Source: JAEZFI01 sp044508215 (GTDB lineage Bacteria > Actinomycetota > Acidimicrobiia > Acidimicrobiales > Microtrichaceae). Taken from it: DNA of 20,595 bases. Position numbers and translations under genes: made by a program. The stretch covers positions 1-20,595 of the forward strand of contig JBIQID010000044.1 in the NCBI GenBank assembly GCA_044508215.1, given 5' to 3'. Under the pieces are notes generated by a model that did no database searches, was not told the DNA's origin, and worked only from the letters and a program-made list of their open reading frames with translations. Below are positions 14,831 through 20,595 of the stretch, one piece after another. The stretch's first letter is position 1. The number at the start of each line of letters is the position of its first letter.

Positions 14831-14838
14831 CGCGCCCC

Positions 14839-15621
14839 ATGAACGTCGTCGTATGCGTCAAGCAGATCCCGGACCCGGCCGACCCGGGCCAGCTGGATCC
14901 CTCCACGAAGACTCTGAAGCGGGACGGGAAGCTCATCCTCGACGAGTCCGACAGCTACGGGGTCGAGATGGCCCTCCAGCTCGTCGACAAGGCCGGCGGC
15001 GGCGAGGTGACCCTCGTGTCGATGGCGCCGAACAGCGAGGTCTCCGGTCTCCGCACGGCGCTGGCCATGGGTGCCGCCAAGGCGGTCCTCGTGAGCGACG
15101 ACGCCCTCGCCGGCTCCGACTCCCTCTCCACCGCGAAGGTGCTCGCCAAGGCGATCGAGCGTGCCGGCCAGGCCGACCTCGTGCTGACCGCCACCGAGTC
15201 CTCCGACGGCTACACCGGCACGGTGCCCGAGCAGCTCGCCGAGCTGATGGGCCTTCCGTCGGTGACGTTCGCCAAGTCGATCACCGTCGACGGTTCCACC
15301 GTGAAGGTGGAGCGCCAGACCGAGCAGGGCTTCGACGAGGTCGAGAGCGCGCTGCCGGCCCTCGTGTCGGTGACCGCCGGTGTGGTCGAGCCCCGCTACC
15401 CCTCCTTCAAGGGGATCATGGCCGCCAAGTCCAAGCCGGTCGACGAGGTGAAGCTCGCCGACCTGGGCGTCGATCCGTCGACGGTGGGCTGGGCCGGTGC
15501 CCGCCAGGAGATCGTCGAGGTGGCCGAGGCAGAGGCTCGCGAGGCCGGTGAGATCGTCGAGGACGACGGCGAGGGCTACGCCCGCGTCGTCAGCTTCCTC
15601 GAGGAGCTCAAGGTCATCTGA
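14839..15621 (+). CDS. etfB: Electron transfer flavoprotein beta subunit
   Basis: The 260-residue ETF beta subunit (FixA family) forms a heterodimer with EtfA that takes electrons from acyl-CoA and other dehydrogenases to ETF:quinone oxidoreductase. Signature stretches are 'MNVVVCVKQIPDP', 'LDESDSYGVEMALQLVDK', 'TALAMGAAKAVLVSD', 'DLVLTATESSDGYTGTVPEQLAELMGLPSVTFA' (shared pattern with AMP/FAD-binding folds) and 'PRYPSFKGIMAAKSKP', the recognition loop region. Length is normal. The ATG at 14839 fits the family start. No Shine-Dalgarno precedes it, so translation is probably leaderless. etfA follows 31 bases downstream. Confidence 0.96.
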   Translation: MNVVVCVKQIPDPADPGQLDPSTKTLKRDGKLILDESDSYGVEMALQLVDKAGGGEVTLVSMAPNSEVSGLRTALAMGAAKAVLVSDDALAGSDSLSTAKVLAKAIERAGQADLVLTATESSDGYTGTVPEQLAELMGLPSVTFAKSITVDGSTVKVERQTEQGFDEVESALPALVSVTAGVVEPRYPSFKGIMAAKSKPVDEVKLADLGVDPSTVGWAGARQEIVEVAEAEAREAGEIVEDDGEGYARVVSFLEELKVI

Positions 15622-15652
15622 GCCCGACGCGAACGAACGAGAGAGAGACATC

Positions 15653-16615
15653 ATGGGACTGTCCAAGATCTGGGTGTACGCAGAGGCCACCGACGGCAAC
15701 GTGTCCGCCACCACCCTCGAACTGCTGACCAAGGCCCGCTCGCTGGGTGACACCGTCGAGGCCGTGTACGGCGGCGGCGACGCCGACGCGATCGCTGCCC
15801 AGCTCGGCGCTCACGGCGCCACCACGGTGCACTCCACGGGCGACCTCGGCAACCAGCTGGCCGGTGTGCCGGTGGCCGCCGCCATCGCCGCCGCGGTGCA
15901 GGCCGGCAACGGCCCCGAGGCCATCCTGTTCGCCACCAGCTACGAGGGCCGCGACGTGGCCGGCCGCCTGTCGGCGAAGCTCGACGCTCCGGTGATCACG
16001 AACGTGGTCGACCTCCAGGAGCGCGACGGCGCCATCGTCGGCGTCGAGCCGGTGTTCGGCGGCACGCAGAACGTGCTCACGAAGTTCACTGGCGACGCCA
16101 CGAAGATCTTCCTGGTGCGCCCGAAGTCGTTCGCCGCTGAGGAGTCCGGCGGCGGTGCTGCTTCGGTCGCCTCGCTGGCGGTGCCCGAGGGCGCTGCCGG
16201 TGCGACCGTGACGAACCGTCACGTCGAGGAGAAGTCGGGCCCGTCGCTCGACGACGCGAACATCGTCGTCGCCGGTGGTCGTGGCCTGGGCGAGAAGGAC
16301 AACTTCGCCCTCGTCGAGGACCTGGCCAAGGCCCTCGGCGGTGCGCCCGGTGCGTCCCGTGCGATCGTCGACGCCGGCTGGGTGCCCTACAGCTACCAGG
16401 TGGGCCAGACCGGCAAGGTCGTGAAGCCGGCCGTCTACATCGCTGCCGGCATCTCCGGTGCCACGCAGCACCTGGTGGGCATGAAGGGCTCGAAGAACAT
16501 CATCGCCATCAACAAGGACCCCGAGGCCCCGATCTTCTCGGTCGCCGACCTCGGCATCGTCGGTGACGTGAACAAGGTCCTGCCCAAGCTCATCGAGACG
16601 CTGAAGAGCCGCTGA
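15653..16615 (+). CDS. etfA: Electron transfer flavoprotein alpha subunit
   Basis: The 320-residue ETF alpha subunit (FixB family) binds FAD. The N-terminal half ('IWVYAEATDGNVSATTLELLTKAR', 'FATSYEGRDVAGRLSAKL') is the divergent domain. The C-terminal FAD domain contains 'VAGGRGLGEKDNF', 'YQVGQTGKVVKP', 'AAGISGATQHLVGMKGS' and 'INKDPEAPIFSVADLGIVGD', the classic ETF-alpha signature. The ATG at 15653 has a GAGAGAGA purine stretch four to eleven bases upstream; sequence upstream in this frame belongs to the etfB shadow. It is co-transcribed with etfB and followed by a strong terminator at 16638-16675. Confidence 0.97.
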   Translation: MGLSKIWVYAEATDGNVSATTLELLTKARSLGDTVEAVYGGGDADAIAAQLGAHGATTVHSTGDLGNQLAGVPVAAAIAAAVQAGNGPEAILFATSYEGRDVAGRLSAKLDAPVITNVVDLQERDGAIVGVEPVFGGTQNVLTKFTGDATKIFLVRPKSFAAEESGGGAASVASLAVPEGAAGATVTNRHVEEKSGPSLDDANIVVAGGRGLGEKDNFALVEDLAKALGGAPGASRAIVDAGWVPYSYQVGQTGKVVKPAVYIAAGISGATQHLVGMKGSKNIIAINKDPEAPIFSVADLGIVGDVNKVLPKLIETLKSR

Positions 16616-16637
16616 GCCTTCCCCAGAGCTGAACCGA

Positions 16638-16675
16638 GGACCCCCGGGCCGAGCGCCCGGGGGTCCTTCATTTTT
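16638..16675 (+). terminator. Rho-independent terminator of etfBA
   Basis: A perfect 12-bp stem (GGACCCCCGGGC at 16638-16649 with GCCCGGGGGTCC at 16655-16666) and a five-base loop are followed by TTCATTTTT. It starts 23 bases after the etfA stop. Confidence 0.93.
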
Positions 16676-16718
16676 CGACTCGTCTCGCCCCAGCCCGCCG
16701 CCCCGCCGTTCGCCGCCG

Positions 16719-17034
16719 GATGCGGACAGCTTCAAGTTGTCCGGATGTGGGCGCGGGGGTTGTCCGAATGCGGACAGGTTCGAGTTGTCCGGATGTGCCG
16801 GTTGGATCCGGACTTGTCCTCTTCTGGCGGCGGGATGCGGACAGGCTCGACTTGTCCGGATGTGGGCGCGGGGGTTGTCCGAATGCGGACCACTTCAAGT
16901 TGTCCGGATGTGGCGGCTGGATCCGGACTTGTCCTCTTCTGGCGGCGGGATGTGGACAGGTTCGAGTTGTCCGGATGTGGGCGCGGGGGTTGTCCGGATG
17001 CGGACAGCTTCAAGTTGTCCGGATGTGCCGGATC
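16719..17034. repeat. Tandem repeat, 115-bp period, 2.7 copies, rich in CGGACA/TGTCCG inverted repeats
   Basis: Units start at 16719, 16834 and 16949; the third stops after about 85 bases. Each full unit holds two 21-base inverted repeats of form CGGACA-N9-TGTCCG, at 16723, 16771, 16838, 16886, 16953 and 17001 (spacing alternates 48 and 67 bases). The first and last copies are the same and are nearly perfect palindromes down to a one-base loop; the others carry one to three mismatches. Between them TGTCCG-AATG-CGGACA also forms a palindrome. 115 is not a multiple of three, so no peptide repeat is encoded, although frames stay open by base composition. The stretch fills the gap between the etfA terminator and the convergent gene ending at 17058. 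Function unknown. Confidence 0.9.
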
Positions 17035-17057
17035 GTCGGATCAGATGGCGGAGATCG

Positions 17058-18518
17058 CTACGAGGGGACGATCGTCCAGCGGCCGGTGGCGTGGATCTCG
17101 ATGAGGTTTCCCTTGAGGACGACGGTGGCGTCGACCGGGCCGGGCTGGTCCACGGCGACGGCGCCGTTGGGGTCCGTGCCCATCATCGGGTGTCCGATCA
17201 CCCTGAAGTGGTCGGCGCCGTCGTAGGTGAAGCGGACCTGCTTCTCGGTGGGGTTGTCGATCCGGAGCACGTCCGGCCCGTTCCCGACCGCACGCAGGGT
17301 GGCGTCACGGGCGGACGTCGTCGGGAGCACCGTGATCGTCCACGGGCCCTGTGCGGCCACCTGGAGCGACTGGGCGGTCTGGACGTCTCCCACGTAGTGC
17401 CGCCCCGTGTACGCGCCGCCGTTGGTGGCGAGCTGGCCGGTGGCGGTGCTGAGCGTGATCGGTCCGCTGCCGCTGTACTGGACCTCCACGATGGCGCCCG
17501 TGGCCACTGCCGGCATCGGGACGGCGCCGTTGCCCTGACCCGAGTGGGTGGCCGGCTGGAACGGTGCGGCCGGGAGGGTCGTCGGGATGAAGATGCAGGC
17601 GTCGCCGAGCGTCTCGGCACGGCACGCCGTGTCGAGATCGGTGCGCTCGGGTGCGACCACCGGCTGCAGCCGGCGGAACTGGTAGGCGGTGCACACCTGG
17701 AACGGGCGCGCCTCGTCGTCGGCGAGGAGCGCCTCGCGGCAGGCGGCGTCGGGGTCCCCGGCGGCGACCGCCGGGTCACCCGATCCAGCGGTGGTGGGGC
17801 TGGGCTCCTCCTCGGCTTCCTTCACCGTGGTGGCGGAGGCGACGGACGCGGGGTCGTCGGTGTCGGGAGCGTCGTCGCCGCGGGTCAGGAGGAACACGCC
17901 GATGCCGGCCACCAGCAGGACTGCGGCGGCTGCACCAGCGAGCAGCGGCCAGCGCCGCGGCTCCGACTCGGCTTCGAGCGTGGGAGGGGTGACGATCGTG
18001 ATGTCGTGGGCCGCCTTGGGAGGCGTCGTAGGCACGGAGCCGGGAGGGGGCGGAGACCCGTAGATGAGGTCGGGCCCGCCCTCTGGCGGCACGAAGCGCG
18101 GGGGAGCGGAGAGCACCGGGCCCGTCTTGGGCGCGTCGGCCGGATCATCGGCCTCCGCCGCGTCGACGTCGGTGTCGGTGTCGGTGTCCGCCATCCCGGC
18201 GTCGGGGGCGACCGGGTAGGACTCGGCCGTGGCGTCGGGGGGAGCCTCACCCCCGGTGGGCGCCCAGGTGGAGCCGCTCAGCGGGACGCTCGAGAAGAGG
18301 CTCGGAGCCGGCTGGGGCTCGGCCTGCTGCGCCGCCACCTCGTCCGACGGCTCGGCCTCGGCGACACGGGGCTGGGTGGGCTCGTCGGGCAGCACCGAGA
18401 AGGTGCCGCGCCTCCACCCGTTCGCGTCAGCGTCCTGGCGCGACGGATGCGTCTCGGGCGGGTACCACTTGCCGTCGGACGCCTGCCACCAGCCGTCTGC
18501 CGTCTCTTCGTCGGACAC
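17058..18518 (-). CDS. Bitopic membrane protein with N-terminal 'GWWQASDGKWYPPE' motif
   Basis: The 486-residue protein has no recognised enzyme domain. Residues 9-22 (GWWQASDGKWYPPE) resemble the short Trp/Tyr/Pro motif of DUF2510-type actinobacterial membrane proteins. An acidic, Pro-rich cytoplasmic region (about 25-200) contains a TDTDTDVD run from a hexamer repeat (18168-18188). A single transmembrane helix (PLLAGAAAAVLLVAGIGVFLL, preceded by RRW) is followed by a Thr/Glu-rich linker. An extracellular domain of about 220 residues has five cysteines and beta-strand character ('AIVEVQYSGSGPITLSTATG', 'GPWTITVLP', 'NLIEIHATGRWTI'). The GTG at 18518 has GAGAGGAG upstream. The function is unknown; the layout suggests sensing or envelope interaction. 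Confidence 0.8.
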   Translation of the reverse strand: MSDEETADGWWQASDGKWYPPETHPSRQDADANGWRRGTFSVLPDEPTQPRVAEAEPSDEVAAQQAEPQPAPSLFSSVPLSGSTWAPTGGEAPPDATAESYPVAPDAGMADTDTDTDVDAAEADDPADAPKTGPVLSAPPRFVPPEGGPDLIYGSPPPPGSVPTTPPKAAHDITIVTPPTLEAESEPRRWPLLAGAAAAVLLVAGIGVFLLTRGDDAPDTDDPASVASATTVKEAEEEPSPTTAGSGDPAVAAGDPDAACREALLADDEARPFQVCTAYQFRRLQPVVAPERTDLDTACRAETLGDACIFIPTTLPAAPFQPATHSGQGNGAVPMPAVATGAIVEVQYSGSGPITLSTATGQLATNGGAYTGRHYVGDVQTAQSLQVAAQGPWTITVLPTTSARDATLRAVGNGPDVLRIDNPTEKQVRFTYDGADHFRVIGHPMMGTDPNGAVAVDQPGPVDATVVLKGNLIEIHATGRWTIVPS

Positions 18519-18580
18519 CGGCGCTCCTCTCCCTCACACCCCAACTCATCGTCCCCAAGGGGCGCTCCATCGCCGTCATG

Positions 18581-18586
18581 AGGTTA
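18581..18586 (-). promoter_or_regulatory. Putative -10 element (TAACCT) for the gene starting at 18518
   Basis: TAACCT lies 62 bases before the GTG. CTTTCG 17 bases further upstream is a weak -35 candidate. It lies in a 214-base intergenic gap downstream of the beta-helix gene's hairpin. Confidence 0.3.
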
Positions 18587-18664
18587 CAGGCCCACATCGT
18601 CTGCGAAAGAGCGGGAACGACGGGCGCCGGTCTGCATCATGACGCAGCGCCCCTGCGCGCGGAA

Positions 18665-18692
18665 GGGGCCGGCGTGTCGCCACGCCGGCCCC
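18665..18692 (-). terminator. Perfect 12-bp GC-rich hairpin after the PKD/beta-helix gene
   Basis: GGGGCCGGCGTG (18665-18676) and CACGCCGGCCCC (18681-18692) pair fully across a four-base loop, 40 bases beyond the stop at 18733. No clear U-tract follows on the minus strand. Actinobacteria often use such tract-less hairpins, so termination is likely but not certain. Confidence 0.65.
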
Positions 18693-18732
18693 GGTTCCGC
18701 TGGAGCTTCCAGTTGGGTCCTGCTCGACCCGA

Positions 18733-20346
18733 TCAGGGCGTGCCGGTGCAGGCGCCGTCCTCGGCGATCTCCCACGGTGCATAGGTGAACTCAGGGTGCG
18801 GGTCGCCGGCGTAGGTCAGCGACGCACCGGTCCCTCCGGGGTTCGTGGCCGTGGTCGGGCCCGTTGCGCTGTTCCACCAGTTGCAGGTGACGTCGATGGG
18901 ACCGTCGGTCACCGGGACGGCGGAGGTGCCCCAGCGCTGCTGGGGGGTCGCCGAGATGCCGACCGCGGCCTCCATGGAGTTGCCGTTGGCGTTGAAGCCG
19001 TCGAAGCGGCCGCCGCCGACGGCCCAGCTGCCGACGCCTTCGGTGTCACCACCGGTACCGGTGATGCACTGTCCGCCGTCGAAGCTCGTGGTGATCACGA
19101 TGCCGGCGCTGCCGAACGTGTTGTCGTCGACGGTGTTGTTCCGGGTGTCCCACTTCTTGCAGAGGCTGATGTACACGCTGGAACCCAGACCCTCGCCGAA
19201 GGTGTTGCCCGTGATGGCGTTGCCGGCGCTCGTGATCACGATGCCACCCGGTCCGCTGACGGACCCGGGCGAGCTGATGTCGTTCCCCACGACGGTCGCG
19301 CCGGGCTGCTGCTGACCGGTGGCGCCGCCGAGGCTCATGCCCTGGACGGTCACGCCGGTGATCACGTTGCGCTCGACGGTGCCCACCAGCGGGACGACCG
19401 ACGGGGTGCCGCCGGCAGTCTGGAGGAGGCGGACGCCGTAACGGAGGTTCTCGATGTGGTTGTCCGAGACCGTGGCAGCGCCACCGTTGATGCGAAGGCC
19501 CGTCCACGCCATGCCGCAGGTGCTGACGGGGGTGCAGCCGGGCACGAACGCCGGGCCACCGCTCAGCACGTTGTTCACGAACGTGGTGCCGGAGTCGTCG
19601 CCGCCGCGCAGGTACACGAGCGGGACGAGCGCATCGGTGGTCGCGACGTCGCCCTGGGGGTCGATCCGGAAGCCGTCGATCGTCAGGTCGACCCAGTCGG
19701 TGCCGACGCCGTCGGCGGCGGTCCGGATGGTCCGCACGACGCTCTCGGGGCCACGGGCGCCTGCCTCGGTCCCGGCTGCGATGCCGGCGTTGGCGCCGCT
19801 GAGGGTGAGGTCCTTCGTGACGACGACGTCCTCGGGGTAGCTCCCCGCGGCGACGAAGACGGTGTCACCAGGATCTGCCTGGCCCACCGCGTAGTTGATC
19901 GTGAGGCACGGCGAGACGTTCGAGGAGCAGTCCCCGGTGTCGGTGCCGGTCGTCGCCACGTACCTGCCGGGCGGCGCCTCGGTGACCGTGATCGCGACGG
20001 TGTCGGTGTCGATCGCCCCGTTGTTGTCGGCGATCGTCAGGGTCGCCACGTAGTTGCCCGGCGCGGTGTAGGTGTGGGGGCCGTCGGCCGTCCCCACGGG
20101 CGACCCGTCGCCGTAGTTCCACGACACCGAGGTGATCGTGCCGTCGGGGTCGGTGGAGCCCGCCGAGGAGAACTCGACGGTGAGCGGCGCGAACCCTGAG
20201 CTGGGAGTCGCCTCGGCCACCGCGGTGGGCGGCGTGTTCGGGCTGGGACCTCCTCCGCCCGGCGGTGTGGGGCAGGCGGTCGCGACGACCGTCAGTCCGG
20301 CTGCCAGCACCAGCAGCGCGCGACTTCGCGTGAACAGACTGCGCAT
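18733..20346 (-). CDS. Secreted PKD domain plus right-handed beta-helix protein
   Basis: The 537-residue exported protein opens 'MRSLFTRSRALLVLAAGLTVVATAC'. Cys25 after ATA may be a lipobox, so it could be a lipoprotein. A PKD domain spans about 43-125 ('PSSGFAPLTVEFSSAGSTDPDG', 'WNYGDGSP', 'HTYTAPGNYVATLTIAD'). From about 130 the 'YVATTGTDTGDCSSNVSPCLTINYAVGQADPGDTVFVAAGSY' region starts a right-handed beta helix of pectate-lyase type, with repeated 'NxIxG/VxxNxI' rungs up to 'CNWWNSATGP' near the end. Such proteins bind or degrade polysaccharides, but no catalytic residues can be assigned. The ATG at 20346 is preceded by GGAGGGAG at the right spacing; a TTG five codons earlier overlaps that site and is rejected. 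Confidence 0.85.
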   Translation of the reverse strand: MRSLFTRSRALLVLAAGLTVVATACPTPPGGGGPSPNTPPTAVAEATPSSGFAPLTVEFSSAGSTDPDGTITSVSWNYGDGSPVGTADGPHTYTAPGNYVATLTIADNNGAIDTDTVAITVTEAPPGRYVATTGTDTGDCSSNVSPCLTINYAVGQADPGDTVFVAAGSYPEDVVVTKDLTLSGANAGIAAGTEAGARGPESVVRTIRTAADGVGTDWVDLTIDGFRIDPQGDVATTDALVPLVYLRGGDDSGTTFVNNVLSGGPAFVPGCTPVSTCGMAWTGLRINGGAATVSDNHIENLRYGVRLLQTAGGTPSVVPLVGTVERNVITGVTVQGMSLGGATGQQQPGATVVGNDISSPGSVSGPGGIVITSAGNAITGNTFGEGLGSSVYISLCKKWDTRNNTVDDNTFGSAGIVITTSFDGGQCITGTGGDTEGVGSWAVGGGRFDGFNANGNSMEAAVGISATPQQRWGTSAVPVTDGPIDVTCNWWNSATGPTTATNPGGTGASLTYAGDPHPEFTYAPWEIAEDGACTGTP

Positions 20347-20367
20347 GGTGTCTCCCTCCAAGGAGTG

Positions 20368-20396
20368 GTCGCTGGCAGCAGGTCGCTGCCAGCGAC
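20368..20396 (-). promoter_or_regulatory. Perfect 12-bp inverted repeat in the 5' leader of the PKD/beta-helix gene
   Basis: GTCGCTGGCAGC (20368-20379) pairs with GCTGCCAGCGAC (20385-20396) across five bases, 22 bases upstream of the ATG and just above the Shine-Dalgarno. It could be an operator or an RNA stem that limits translation; there is no T-tract. Confidence 0.6.
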
Positions 20397-20526
20397 GGTT
20401 CTTGCTGCGACCTCAGGCCGTCACGACGTTCTACCCCTCGCCCGCGGGGCGGTGTCGGGGAAATCGCTCATCGTGATGCGCGCTGCCGGCCGATGCGCGT
20501 CCGGCGATCGGCCGCCAGGCCGAGCC

Positions 20527-20595
20527 TTAGACCAGCGGCCAGGGGTAGCGGCGTCCGGTCGGGTCGTGGGGGAACGAGCCTCGGGCCAGCACGGC
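20527..20595 (-). CDS. C-terminal fragment of an unidentified gene
   Basis: Read from the right edge, the minus strand stays open for 22 codons and ends with TAA at 20527-20529. The tail reads 'GSFPHDPTGRRYPWPLV', with a composition unlike chance GC-rich sequence. Too little is present to name a family. Confidence 0.45.
   Translation of the reverse strand, partial: AVLARGSFPHDPTGRRYPWPLV

Noticed and set aside
16719..17034. CRISPR-like array
   Set aside because: The palindromic 21-mers recur, but the intervening stretches are repeated too (115-bp units), repeats vary, and no cas genes are present.
16720..17230. Open frames across the tandem repeat on both strands (for example plus 16720-17226 and minus 16732-17013)
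   Set aside because: They exist because GC-rich repeats lack stops. The 115-base period shifts frame each unit, and no ribosome binding site or family signal is seen.

Overview
This 20.6 kb window is GC-rich chromosomal DNA from an actinobacterium (Actinomycetota). The evidence is a WhiB protein with its four cysteines, a PdtaS-type histidine kinase, a DUF3107 protein, paired Get3/ArsA-like ATPases, an LAFTG-type (class E) sortase signal, GTG/TTG starts and leaderless-looking genes. The tryptophan-rich 'GWWQASDGKWYPPE' N-terminus and the gene mix suggest Acidimicrobiia, but that placement is inference. I see no rRNA, tRNA, insertion sequence, prophage or CRISPR array. A 100-base run of N at 9315-9414 is a scaffold gap inside pdtaS. 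Its two flanks are the same 55 bases, so it is probably an unclosed overlap rather than missing sequence.

Layout. 1-185 is the tail of a TolB-like propeller protein, followed by a doubtful small ATGA-coupled ORF. 429-2351 (minus) holds a DJ-1/PfpI isonitrile-hydratase-like protein and a sortase-anchored C-type lectin protein. 2428-4804 (minus) holds a SixA-like histidine phosphatase and a SufR-like regulator overlapping a NifS-like cysteine desulfurase. The desulfurase has no lysine at all, so it lacks the PLP-binding lysine. Divergent from these is mrp (4893-6029), then a tight plus-strand run of DUF3107, two Get3/ArsA ATPases and pdtaS (6144-10220). A whiB1-like gene faces pdtaS, and a glycerophosphodiesterase gene lies divergent from whiB.

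11415-13800 (minus) is the most exciting part. A cobalamin riboswitch precedes a two-gene operon. The first gene encodes a secreted alpha/alpha-toroid protein. The second encodes a membrane-anchored protein with a DUF4430/SCO2322-like domain. Together they look like a split bacterial counterpart of the two domains of animal transcobalamin/intrinsic factor, which suggests a corrinoid-capture module. A diacylglycerol-kinase-like gene lies upstream.

14839-16675 is the etfBA operon for electron-transfer flavoprotein, with a strong terminator. It is followed by a 115-bp-period tandem repeat full of CGGACA/TGTCCG inverted repeats. 17058-20346 (minus) encodes a bitopic membrane protein with the tryptophan-rich N-terminus and a secreted PKD plus right-handed beta-helix protein. 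A partial minus-strand gene runs off the right edge.

How the genes may work together: the sufR-like/nifS-like/mrp cluster suggests Fe-S or sulfur handling. WhiB, PdtaS and the Get3-like pair form an actinobacterial regulatory and stress neighbourhood. Several genes encode secreted or surface proteins.
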